A stretch of DNA of 38,112 nt, from the NCBI GenBank assembly GCA_021812345.1, contig JAKANP010000007.1, forward strand, positions 1 to 38,112, in the 5' to 3' direction. The stretch comes from a bacterium (GTDB taxonomy: Bacteria > Patescibacteriota > Minisyncoccia > UBA6257 > JAGOQP01). The position numbers were made by a program, and so were the translations under genes. Under the pieces are notes generated by a model. The model was not told the origin of the DNA, did no database searches, and worked only from the letters and a program-made list of their open reading frames with translations. Of this stretch, positions 24,644 to 33,703 are shown one piece after another. Numbering within the stretch: the first letter of the stretch is position 1; each line of letters begins with the position of its first letter.

Positions 24644-26479
24644 ATGAATAGAACAGTTCTTTTTGTTAATCATAAGAAATCACAGTGCGGCGTTTACGAG
24701 TTTGGGAAAAATGTCGGTGCTGTTTTGCTACGCTCAAAAAAATACAATTTTATTTATACCGAGTGCTCATCACTAAATGAACTAAAAGCAGATATTGTCA
24801 AAAATAATCCAAATGTAATTATTTATAATTATACTTCATCAACAATGCCGTGGGCGGCAGACAAAATCTATCGTGGTATATATAAGAGCAATATAATTAA
24901 TATCAATATTCCTCAAATTGGTATTATACATGAAACAACACAAGATGTTTCCTATAGAGCCACTGCATATAGGAGTAAATTTTTATTCGGAAAGGGGATA
25001 AATTTATCTAATTCATTGTTTGATTTTTATATTGCTCCCGATCCGACATTGCTTTTAAAAAACAATCTTGTTTATAAAACTGGGAGATTGATTCCACCAT
25101 ATAAAAACAATTTTGAAGCTCCTGAAGTACCAACCATTGGAAGTTTTGGGTTTGGAACTCCTAAAAAAGGTTTTGAAAAAATAGTCCAATTGGTTCAAAG
25201 AGAATTTAACGAGGCTATAATAAGATTTAACATTCCTTTTGCTGATTTTGGGGATAAGGACGGAGTTGGTGCAAAAGAAATAGCAAAAAGATGTAATGCT
25301 TTAGTGAATAAATCGGGGATTAAGTTGTATATTTCCCATGATTTTTTAGATCACGGAGAAATTTTAGATTTTCTCGCAAAAAATACTATAAATGTTTTTT
25401 TGTACGAGGATGCAAATGGCCGTGGTTTATCTAGTGTTATAGATAGCGCGTTAGCAGTTCAAAGACCCATTGCAATATCTGAAAGTTCTATGTTTAGGCA
25501 TATAACTGATGCTAGTCCTTCTATTTGTGTCACGAAAAATAATTTAAAAACTATTATAGAAAATGGCATCACTCCATTGTTAAAATACTACAGCGAATGG
25601 ACTCCCGATAATCTTTTGTGGGATTATGAGAGAATATTGGATTCAATATTTTATAAACAAAATAATTTGGAAAATCATAAAAAAAATATTACAAGCACAT
25701 TATATTTCAAATTAAACAAACTATTACTACGTCCGAGCAAGTCATTTACGTGGTTAAGAAGTTCAAAAGATGGAGTAGTAGATGATATGCAAGTAGTTAA
25801 TTCAGCTTCATATAATCCTATACATATTTCAGCCAGAGACTCATTGAATCGTATTTTAGACAACGATGCTCGTAATTTATATAAACCCGCAATTGATAAG
25901 ATAACGGAATTAGTCCCCAAAACAATTTCTAAAAAGATACCAGAGGCAAATGTACAACAAGCATTTGTGTTTGATACCGTCTGGCGTTACGTCCCATTTT
26001 ATAAAAATCCTAAAATTTTATGTATCGGTAGCTACGAAGACACCGCCTCAATGAGTCTTATAAAAATGGGACTTAAGGTGGAAGAGATTGACCCCGCATT
26101 AAACTATTCTTTGCAAGAATATGTTACAAAGCCGTCAACCATCAAAGAGTCGTACAATATTATTTTTTCAACTTCCGTTATTGAGCACGACAAAGATGAT
26201 GAGTTGTTCATAAAATGCGTTAGTGATTTACTGGCTCCAGGGGGCGTGTTTGTTATGACCTGCGATTATAAGGATGGGTGGGTGCCTGGTGATATAAAAC
26301 CAGATGTTGATTTTAGATTTTATACCAAAAATGATTTAGAAAATCGCTTGTTGTCGCTGATGAAAAATTGTGAATTAGTAGATAAACCACAGTGGGACTG
26401 CCCAAATCCAGATTTTATTTTAGGGAAGTATAAATATACTTTCGCGACTTTTGTTTTAAAAAAATATACCAAAGGTTAA
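24644..26479 (+). CDS. Two-domain protein: N-terminal glycosyltransferase-like, C-terminal SAM methyltransferase
   Basis: C-terminal KILCIGSYEDTASMSLIKMGLKVEEIDPALNY...FSTSVIEHDKDDELFIKCVSDLLAPGGVFVMTCDY; N-terminal part resembles GT4-type folds only weakly. Confidence 0.7.
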   Translation: MNRTVLFVNHKKSQCGVYEFGKNVGAVLLRSKKYNFIYTECSSLNELKADIVKNNPNVIIYNYTSSTMPWAADKIYRGIYKSNIININIPQIGIIHETTQDVSYRATAYRSKFLFGKGINLSNSLFDFYIAPDPTLLLKNNLVYKTGRLIPPYKNNFEAPEVPTIGSFGFGTPKKGFEKIVQLVQREFNEAIIRFNIPFADFGDKDGVGAKEIAKRCNALVNKSGIKLYISHDFLDHGEILDFLAKNTINVFLYEDANGRGLSSVIDSALAVQRPIAISESSMFRHITDASPSICVTKNNLKTIIENGITPLLKYYSEWTPDNLLWDYERILDSIFYKQNNLENHKKNITSTLYFKLNKLLLRPSKSFTWLRSSKDGVVDDMQVVNSASYNPIHISARDSLNRILDNDARNLYKPAIDKITELVPKTISKKIPEANVQQAFVFDTVWRYVPFYKNPKILCIGSYEDTASMSLIKMGLKVEEIDPALNYSLQEYVTKPSTIKESYNIIFSTSVIEHDKDDELFIKCVSDLLAPGGVFVMTCDYKDGWVPGDIKPDVDFRFYTKNDLENRLLSLMKNCELVDKPQWDCPNPDFILGKYKYTFATFVLKKYTKG

Positions 26480-26498
26480 TTAAATTCTTAAACAGAGT

Positions 26499-27704
26499 AT
26501 GAAAATATTAATCGTGATGACTAACTATCCATTTCCTCCTCAAACTGGGAGTGAAATTATTGCTTATAACACCATTAAATATTTATCCAAACGACATGAG
26601 ATCAATCTTGTTTGTATAGAGCCTACAGAAAAAATAATTACCAATTCAGAATTTGTTAGTAAGCAAATTCTGGTCCGTGCAAAAAAAAATAATATCTTAT
26701 TAAAATATTTTTTTAGAGTCAGGTCTCTATTCGGATATTTATTAGGCAAGCCACAATTAATTGGAGCCTCCTTGTCATTAAAAGAAATGAGAAATGAGGT
26801 TAATAAAATAATAAATTCAAATAAATTTGATGCAACTTTATTATTTGAAATGGATGCAATAAAATATTTTCCTGAATTTTATTATGGGGAATTGATTGTT
26901 AACATAGAGGATCCCCAATCAATAAAATCAAGTCGTATGTCGGAGCTGGAATTTATATCGGTCTGCGGGAAATTTTTAGAAAAGATTAAGTCTAAAATAT
27001 GGTTTAATTATGAAAAGATAATTTTGCCAAAAATTAAAAAGGTTATTTTATTGTCGTCAGTTGATATGGAAGATATGCTGAAACAGGGGTATTATAAAAA
27101 TCTTGCTCACGTTCCTTATGGGGCCGATTATATTAGACAATCAGAAATATTGCCTTATGAAAAACGTGAGCGATCAATTATCTTTTCTGGTAATATGTAC
27201 CACCCGCCGAACATCGACGGTATATTATTTTTTTTAAGGGACGTTTTCCCTCTCGTGTTAAAAGAATACCCATCGGCGATTCTATGGATTGTAGGTTCAA
27301 GACCTGATCCTAGAATTTATGAGGCAACAAAGAAATTTGACAATAAAGTTGTTATTACCGGCAAGGTGCCAAGCATCGGTGAATATATAAATCGTGCCAG
27401 TGTGAGCATTTGTCCTGTAAGATTAAAAATTGGAGTTCAAACTAAAATTTTGGAAGCTTTATCTTGGGGAACTCCAGTTGTAACCACAAGTGCGGGCAAT
27501 AGCGGTATAATGGGCGTGTCTGGCAAGCATTTATTTGTAACAGACGACGCTAATCGAATGGCGAGAGAGATAGCGAATCTTCTTAATGGTGATGGGTGGT
27601 CTACTTTATCTAGAGAAGGAAGATTGCTTTCCATAAAAAATTTTTCATGGGAAAAAAATATTGAAGAATTTGAAAAAAAATATATTACAGACAATAACTG
27701 TTAG
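26499..27704 (+). CDS. Glycosyltransferase family 4-like
   Basis: TNYPFPPQTGSEIIAYNTIKYLSKRHEINLV; IIFSGNMYHPPNIDGILFFLRDVFPLV; VRLKIGVQTKILEALSWGTPVVTTSAGNSGI. Confidence 0.9.
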   Translation: MKILIVMTNYPFPPQTGSEIIAYNTIKYLSKRHEINLVCIEPTEKIITNSEFVSKQILVRAKKNNILLKYFFRVRSLFGYLLGKPQLIGASLSLKEMRNEVNKIINSNKFDATLLFEMDAIKYFPEFYYGELIVNIEDPQSIKSSRMSELEFISVCGKFLEKIKSKIWFNYEKIILPKIKKVILLSSVDMEDMLKQGYYKNLAHVPYGADYIRQSEILPYEKRERSIIFSGNMYHPPNIDGILFFLRDVFPLVLKEYPSAILWIVGSRPDPRIYEATKKFDNKVVITGKVPSIGEYINRASVSICPVRLKIGVQTKILEALSWGTPVVTTSAGNSGIMGVSGKHLFVTDDANRMAREIANLLNGDGWSTLSREGRLLSIKNFSWEKNIEEFEKKYITDNNC

Positions 27705-27723
27705 ATTATTATTTTATAAATTT

Positions 27724-28686
27724 ATGCCCAAAGTTTCAATAATAATTCCAACATATAATGGAGAAAAATTTATTAATAAAACAATAGAAAGCGTTGTTGG
27801 CCAAACTTACAAAGATTGGGAGTTGATTATTGTTGATGACTTTTCAAATGACAACACAAAAGAAATTATCAAAGAGTGGGAGAAAGAGGACAAAAGAATT
27901 CGCTCAATTTTTTTGGATAAAAATTCAGGTGGGCCGGCGCATCCTAAAAATATTGGGATTGAAAATTCTAAAGGAGAATATGTCGCATTTTTAGATCACG
28001 ATGATGAATGGATGCCGGAAAAATTGGAAAAACAAATAGATTTTTTGAAAAATAAATTAAATGACAAATATGAACTTGTAACTTGCAATTTTTTGATTGA
28101 TATTAATGGGGAAAAATATAAGTATATCACCCCAACTTACAATCTTGATAGTCAATTATCCCATATTTTAAATGGGAATTTTGTTCATTCGTGTAGTAGT
28201 ATTATTGTGCGAAAAAAAATTATTGACTCTTTGGGTGGGTTCGATGAATCAATGAAAATGTCAGATGATTGGGATTTATATCTGAGGATGTTACAACTCG
28301 GATATTTTATAGGAATTGTTCCTGAGGTACTTTTTATTTGGCACTCTCAAACAAATAGAGCTGGGAAAAGAATTGTTTTTGAAGGTAGAAGCGAGTTGGA
28401 ATATTTTTTAAAAAAACACAAAAATGTTTATACTCTGCATAATGATGTTTTTTGGAAAAAATTGTTGTCATTGAGTTTATTGTGTTTTTTTATTGGTAAT
28501 TTTGAGGACGGTAGGAAATATTTAAGAGAATCATTTCGAATTAAGCATAATTTTTTGTCTGTTATGCTGATGATGTTGTCATATTTTCATAGTGTTAGAT
28601 TGTTTAAATTTATATTTTATTTAAAAAAGCTAGCAAGCTCCAATGTTCTTGAAAAAAGTATTAATTTTTCCGATGTGTTAAGATAA
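27724..28686 (+). CDS. Glycosyltransferase family 2
   Basis: MPKVSIIIPTYNGEKFINKTIESVVGQTYKDWELIIVDDFSNDNT...FLDHDDEW. Confidence 0.94.
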   Translation: MPKVSIIIPTYNGEKFINKTIESVVGQTYKDWELIIVDDFSNDNTKEIIKEWEKEDKRIRSIFLDKNSGGPAHPKNIGIENSKGEYVAFLDHDDEWMPEKLEKQIDFLKNKLNDKYELVTCNFLIDINGEKYKYITPTYNLDSQLSHILNGNFVHSCSSIIVRKKIIDSLGGFDESMKMSDDWDLYLRMLQLGYFIGIVPEVLFIWHSQTNRAGKRIVFEGRSELEYFLKKHKNVYTLHNDVFWKKLLSLSLLCFFIGNFEDGRKYLRESFRIKHNFLSVMLMMLSYFHSVRLFKFIFYLKKLASSNVLEKSINFSDVLR

Positions 28687-28694
28687 TAATTATC

Positions 28695-29675
28695 ATGGAT
28701 TTTAAAAACCAATTTAAAACGCCAATTCTTTTTTTGATTTTTAATCGTCCCGACACTACGCGGATTGTTTTTGAAAAAATAAAAGAAATAAAACCAGAGA
28801 AATTATTTGTAGCGGCCGATGGTCCGCGTTTAAATAAGGAAGGGGAAAAAGAAAAATGTGAAATTACCAGAAAAATTATTGACGAGATTGATTGGGATTG
28901 TGAGGTTAAAACTTTATTTAGAGAAAAGAATTTGGGCTGCGGTAGTGCCGTTAATTCCGCAATTGGCTGGTTTTTTGATAATGTTGAAAACGGAATTATA
29001 TTGGAAGACGATTGCGTTCCGGATTTGTCGTTTTTTAATTTTTGTCAGGAACTGCTGGAGAAATATAAAGATGATAAAAGAGTTTTTGGAATTTCTGGTT
29101 TCAATCCCATTAGTCCGATGACAAATTATCCGTATAGTTATTTTTTTTCATATTATTCGGGTATTTGGGGTTGGGCAACGTGGCGTCGAGCTTGGAGATT
29201 ATATGATTTTAAGATTGAAAAATGGAGTAATTTAAGAAACACGCCATGGCTTTTAGATTTTTCTTTAGGCGAAGAAATGGAAAAATTAATGAGACGGAAT
29301 TTTGATTCTATTTTAGACAGAAAAATAGATACTTGGGATTTTCAATTAGATTTTGCTTTGTTAAACAACAATTCATTTTTTATTCATCCGGCGGTTAATT
29401 TGGTAAAAAATATAGGTTTTGGACATCAAGATGCGACATTTACTAAGGCAATAAATAAGATCGCAAATACCAAAGTAATTCCTATGAAATTTCCACTAAT
29501 CCATCCAGAAAAAGTGATTAGAGAAGATAAGGTTGAGAGATTGATTTTTGATAGATTCTTTAAGACATCCGGCCCCGTCGGCATTGTTAAGAGTATGTTA
29601 AAAAAGAATAAATATATTTATAAAGTGAGCATTTTATTTAATAATTTATTAAGAAGATTTTTTAATAAAAAGTAA
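28695..29675 (+). CDS. Nucleotide-diphospho-sugar transferase-like glycosyltransferase
   Basis: TPILFLIFNRPDTTRIVFEKIKEIKPEKLFVAADGPR...ILEDDCVPDLSFFNFCQELLEKY...GIWGWATWRRAW. Confidence 0.85.
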   Translation: MDFKNQFKTPILFLIFNRPDTTRIVFEKIKEIKPEKLFVAADGPRLNKEGEKEKCEITRKIIDEIDWDCEVKTLFREKNLGCGSAVNSAIGWFFDNVENGIILEDDCVPDLSFFNFCQELLEKYKDDKRVFGISGFNPISPMTNYPYSYFFSYYSGIWGWATWRRAWRLYDFKIEKWSNLRNTPWLLDFSLGEEMEKLMRRNFDSILDRKIDTWDFQLDFALLNNNSFFIHPAVNLVKNIGFGHQDATFTKAINKIANTKVIPMKFPLIHPEKVIREDKVERLIFDRFFKTSGPVGIVKSMLKKNKYIYKVSILFNNLLRRFFNKK

Positions 29676-29688
29676 TTAATTCTTCAAA

Positions 29689-30739
29689 ATGAAAAAAATA
29701 GCTTTTATTGACCACTCTTTCCATAAAAAAACAAAAAGCAGTAATTTTCTAAAAAATATCCTGGAAGAGGAATTTGAAACCAAATATTTTTGGGATGAAT
29801 CTTGGCAAGGAGGCAGGTCAATCACCGCCAAAGAGATAAACGACTTTGAACCGGACATAGTTTTTTATTTTCAAACAATCGGGAAGATATCAGAAATAAA
29901 AAAAATAAAATCAAAAAATATAATTTGGGCGCCAATGGAAGATGGATATTTCAAAAAAAAACATTGAATGGCTGAATTATAAAAAAATGAATTTGAAAAT
30001 TCTTTGTTTTTCTCAAGCGGTTTTTAAAAAAGCTTCTGATTTTGGATTTGATGCTTTGCGTGTGCAATATTTCATTGAACCCAAAAAAACGTCAAAAAAC
30101 TTTTCAGATTTAAAAATATATTTTTGGCAAAGGAGCAAGGATATAACTTGGACTTTAGTTAAAAATCTTTTGAAAGATAAAATTATCAATAAAATAATTT
30201 TTAGGAATACTCCGGATCCGTTCATGTTCGGATTGCCGATACCATCTAAAGAAGATGTTAATAAATATCACATGGAAATTTTAGACAAATGGATGAATAA
30301 AGAAGAAATTGAAAAAATATTATCTGATTTTAATGTTTTTATAGCACCCAGAAAATACGAGGGGATAGGGATGGCTTTTTTGGAAGCTATGGCTTACGGC
30401 ATGGTAGTGATTGCTCCAAATACCTCAACTCACAACGAATATATAAAATCAGGATTTAATGGTTATCTTTACGAATTAGATAATCCCGAACCTATCGATT
30501 TTTTAAATTTAAAAGACATATCAATGAATGCTCTCCAAACCGTAATTGATGGTTATGCAGAGTGGATAAAATCGGAAGGTGAGATTGTTGATTTTATTAA
30601 TAAAAAATCAAATACAGCACCGCTTAATAATCAAGAAAAGCGAATCTTAGTCGTGGGAAACATATTTTATCTTTCAATTATTAATGTTAAAAACATCGTT
30701 AAAAAAGTTATAAAAAAATTGCTGATTAATTTTAAATAA
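29689..30739 (+). CDS. Glycosyltransferase (GT4-like) split across two frames at a poly-A tract (29689-29967 and 29942-30739)
   Basis: N-terminal part MKKIAFIDHSFHKKTKSSNFL...; C-terminal part FNVFIAPRKYEGIGMAFLEAMAYGMVVIAPNTSTHNEYI. Frames meet at A9 (29953-29961). Confidence 0.75.
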
Positions 30740-30740
30740 A

Positions 30741-31490
30741 ATGAAAATTTCAATAATAACCGTTTGTTATAATAGTTCTGCTACTATAGAGCGCACTATA
30801 AAAAGTGTATTAGCTCAAGATTGCTTGGATATTGAATATTTAATTATTGATGGCGGTTCAACCGATGGGACTGTTGAAATCATAAAGAAATATTCTGATA
30901 AAGTTTATAAATTTATTTCAGAAAAAGATGGCGGTATTTATGACGCTATGAATAAAGGCATAAAATTGGCAACCGGAAATGTTATCGGCATATTAAACTC
31001 GGACGATTTTTATGCGAATAATTCGGTTTTATCCGAAGTTAAAAATGTTTTTAACAGCAATGCTGTGGATGCGGTTTATGGAAATATAGCCTACTTTCTT
31101 TATGGAGAAGAGAATAAAATTGTCAGATATTGGAAGGCGGGGGAATTTAGTCAATTAAAAATGAGAAATGGATGGATGCCTCCGCACCCGGCTTTTTTTG
31201 TGAAAAGAGAATGGTATAAAAAATTTGGAGATTTTAAATTAGATTTTGGCACAAGCGCCGATTATGAATTACTACTTCGTTTTATGCTTGCTGAAATTAA
31301 AATGAAATATATAAACAAAACATTTGTTTATATGCAAGCTGGAGGAGCCAGTGCTAAAAACTTAAAAACAAGATGGATTGCTTGGAAAATGATTAGAAAG
31401 GCATGGGAATGCAACGGAAAGCACCCGCCACTTTTTTTGATTGAAAGGAGAATTTTTTCAAAAATAATTCAATTTATTTTTAAAAAATAA
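30741..31490 (+). CDS. Glycosyltransferase family 2 (WcaA-like)
   Basis: MKISIITVCYNSSATIERTIKSVLAQDCLDIEYLIIDGGSTDGTVEIIKKY...SEKDGGIYDAMNKGIKLATGNVIGILNSDDFY. Confidence 0.95.
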   Translation: MKISIITVCYNSSATIERTIKSVLAQDCLDIEYLIIDGGSTDGTVEIIKKYSDKVYKFISEKDGGIYDAMNKGIKLATGNVIGILNSDDFYANNSVLSEVKNVFNSNAVDAVYGNIAYFLYGEENKIVRYWKAGEFSQLKMRNGWMPPHPAFFVKREWYKKFGDFKLDFGTSADYELLLRFMLAEIKMKYINKTFVYMQAGGASAKNLKTRWIAWKMIRKAWECNGKHPPLFLIERRIFSKIIQFIFKK

Positions 31491-32957
31491 TTAAATAGAT
31501 TCGTTTACAAGTATTCTTTTGGCTTCTTTTATAAGTGGTTCTTTTAACATTAATAATATTCCGAAATAAATCGCCCCGGAAATTATTATGTTTGCAATAA
31601 GATGTATGCCGACAAATGACATAAGTTCGGTAAATAGCGCCATTATTATTCCGGCAAAGGCAACTTTTTTCATTTTATCAAGAACATGAAACTGATTTAT
31701 TTTTTTCATTGCATACCATAAATATGAATTGCTTAATATCTGAGCAAAGAGCGTGGCTATTGCCGAGCCCTCCATTCCCCAATGGGGAATTAATAATAAA
31801 TCAAAGACAACATTTCCAATTCCTCCAATTGCCGAGGTGATTATAAATATTTTTTGGCGGTCGTAAGAGAATATTCCGTTTGCGATGACAGCTCCAACAT
31901 AATCAAATGACATATTTAACATAAGGATTGAAAACGCCAGTCCGCCCGCTACGTAAGCCGGACCGAAAACAAATCCCATTATTTGTTTACCCAAGATAAT
32001 TCCACCCAAAGAAAGCGGAATGGATATCATAAAAAGTATTGAAACAATTTGCTCTAAAGCATTTCTGAATTTTTGGTGGTCGTTTTTGGCAAGTCGGGAA
32101 AAAACAGGAAGCGTGCTCATTTGAACTACTGTCGGAATAAGATATAAAACTTGAATTATGCGAATAGCGGCAGAATAAATACCTACATCGGAAGCGTTTC
32201 TGAGCCAGCTTATCATAAGAATATCGGTATTAGTAAAAAGTATCCCCAAGGCGCTGGTGATGGCAAATGGCCATGCGGATTTTATAATCCATCCCATTTT
32301 TTTAAATGATATCTTTGAAAATATTTCTTTGAAATTTTTTCGTGCAAACCATAAAGCAACTATTGCCCCGATGGCTGTTCCAACAGTGTATCCTTGCGTC
32401 AGGGAATGAGGGGTCTTTGATATTCCCAAAAAAATAAATCCAAAAATCAAAATTCCAAGATTGGTTGCTAAGAATGCAGTAGCATCAAGTTGCATTTTTT
32501 CTTCGGAACGAAAAAGCGAAGCGAGAAATTCTCTGGTGCTATCAAAAGCGATAATTAAAGCAACGAGCGGAAGAAGAACTTTTGCCCCCGGCAGTGTAGA
32601 AAACATAGGGGCGATAGTGATGACCAATACGACGCTCAAAATCAGAACGAAAGCTTTCATCACCAAAGCCGTTGAAAATAAAGTGCTTTTTTCTTCGGGA
32701 GTGGCTTTTGCTCCTTCGCGAACGAGAATTCCGTTTATTCCCGGGTCTACAAAAAGAGTCAAAAATCCGGCTAAAGTTAGAGCGTAAGAAAAAACTCCGT
32801 AGCCGGCAGTTCCCAGAACTCTGGCGGCATAAATAATGACGGCTATTTTTATCAAGCGTCCGCCAAAGTTTGAAATAGAAAGCCAAATGGTGTTTTTGGC
32901 GACGGTTTGTTTGGTTGTTTTGTTTTCCAGTAAAAATGATTTAATGCGAGCAAACAT
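31491..32957 (-). CDS. Polysaccharide/lipid-linked oligosaccharide flippase (Wzx/MATE-like)
   Basis: NTIWLSISNFGGRLIKIAVIIYAARVLGTAGYGVFSYALTLAGFLTLFVDPGINGILVREGA; about 12-14 TM segments. Confidence 0.92.
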   Translation of the reverse strand: MFARIKSFLLENKTTKQTVAKNTIWLSISNFGGRLIKIAVIIYAARVLGTAGYGVFSYALTLAGFLTLFVDPGINGILVREGAKATPEEKSTLFSTALVMKAFVLILSVVLVITIAPMFSTLPGAKVLLPLVALIIAFDSTREFLASLFRSEEKMQLDATAFLATNLGILIFGFIFLGISKTPHSLTQGYTVGTAIGAIVALWFARKNFKEIFSKISFKKMGWIIKSAWPFAITSALGILFTNTDILMISWLRNASDVGIYSAAIRIIQVLYLIPTVVQMSTLPVFSRLAKNDHQKFRNALEQIVSILFMISIPLSLGGIILGKQIMGFVFGPAYVAGGLAFSILMLNMSFDYVGAVIANGIFSYDRQKIFIITSAIGGIGNVVFDLLLIPHWGMEGSAIATLFAQILSNSYLWYAMKKINQFHVLDKMKKVAFAGIIMALFTELMSFVGIHLIANIIISGAIYFGILLMLKEPLIKEAKRILVNESI

Positions 32958-32999
32958 ATTAGTAAATATTAGTCAGTAATTTATAAAGAGTAAAGAGTA

Positions 33000-33024
33000 A
33001 AAAAACCGGCAAAGTTTTGCCGGC
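33000..33024 (-). terminator. Terminator of the minus-strand small membrane protein gene
   Basis: CCGGCAAAG/TTTTGCCGG (33006-33023) followed on the minus strand by TTTTTTTAC. Confidence 0.75.
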
Positions 33025-33037
33025 GCATTTTTATGAG

Positions 33038-33310
33038 CTACTTGTCCCACGGACAATTGTGCTTGAGGACGTGCTTTCTGAAAAGAGAAATAACAGCCAT
33101 TCCGATGAAAATCAGATTAAGAATTATGAACAGCTCGTGCCAAATGTGAGCATCCCAGAATTGTTTATCGGTCAGATAGGTGAACACGATAGGAGTTTCC
33201 AAGGCCAGCGCGAAACCTGATGCCAGAGTGCATCTGTAATATCCGCCTTTGACGGTCATGTGAAACCAAAAAACAATAAGAACTAATCCGAGCAGGAGAA
33301 AGTAGAACAT
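33038..33310 (-). CDS. Small two- or three-TM membrane protein of unknown function
   Basis: MFYFLLLGLVLIVFWFHMTVKGGYYRC...ELFIILNLIFIGMAVISLFRKHVLKH; preceded on the minus strand by AAAGGAGGTCTT. Confidence 0.7.
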   Translation of the reverse strand: MFYFLLLGLVLIVFWFHMTVKGGYYRCTLASGFALALETPIVFTYLTDKQFWDAHIWHELFIILNLIFIGMAVISLFRKHVLKHNCPWDK

Positions 33311-33361
33311 AAGACCTCCTTTGTTTAAGTTCTGATTTTATTTTATTCCGATTTTGTAAAA

Positions 33362-33396
33362 AAATCAAAAATCAGCGCGACGTCGCGCCGATTTTA
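33362..33396 (-). terminator. Second terminator-like palindrome downstream of the putative ncRNA
   Basis: Minus strand AATCGGCGCGACGTCGCGCTGATTTTTGATTTTTTT. Confidence 0.6.
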
Positions 33397-33400
33397 AAAT

Positions 33401-33556
33401 AAAAAAATCCCTTAGTTCCGTGGACAACTGTGTGGATGTAAAGCCTTCGCAAAATAGCAAAGACATTCAGAACTTTCCAGAGGAGCGTCCGAGCGCGAAG
33501 CCGAGACGTCCTTAGCGTAGGAAGATTCCAAGATTGTCCACGAAACTAAAGGATCG
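33401..33556 (-). ncRNA. Putative stand-alone structured ncRNA (about 155 nt, family unknown; 6S-like architecture possible)
   Basis: 21 consecutive base pairs closing the RNA (AUCCUUUAGUUUCGUGGACAA / UUGUCCACGGAACUAAGGGAU), two internal arms, T-run at 3' end, consensus promoter immediately upstream. Confidence 0.75.
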
Positions 33557-33562
33557 TTTTGA

Positions 33563-33591
33563 AGCATAGCACAAATAATTGATTTTGTCAA
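33563..33591 (-). promoter_or_regulatory. Sigma70-type promoter of the putative ncRNA
   Basis: Minus strand TTGACA (33586-33591), 17-bp spacer, TATGCT (33563-33568). Confidence 0.8.
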
Positions 33592-33703
33592 GTTAGATAG
33601 AGCTCTGGTTGGTTTTGTATTTTAACTTTTATTTTATCCGGTTGGGCTTTCAAAAGTTGTTTTTTTTTGATACAGTAAAAAATAATAATTTGAATACCAA
33701 AAT

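Noticed and set aside
31485-31495. Abutting stop codons of the convergent GT2 and flippase genes
   Set aside because: Compact convergent arrangement is ordinary in small genomes and shows no further structure.
33401-33556. Identification of the putative ncRNA as SRP RNA or RNase P RNA
   Set aside because: No GGUCAGGUCCGGAAGGAAGCAG-type SRP loop and far too short for RNase P; GGAAAGUUC resembles a fragment of an RNase P motif only superficially.
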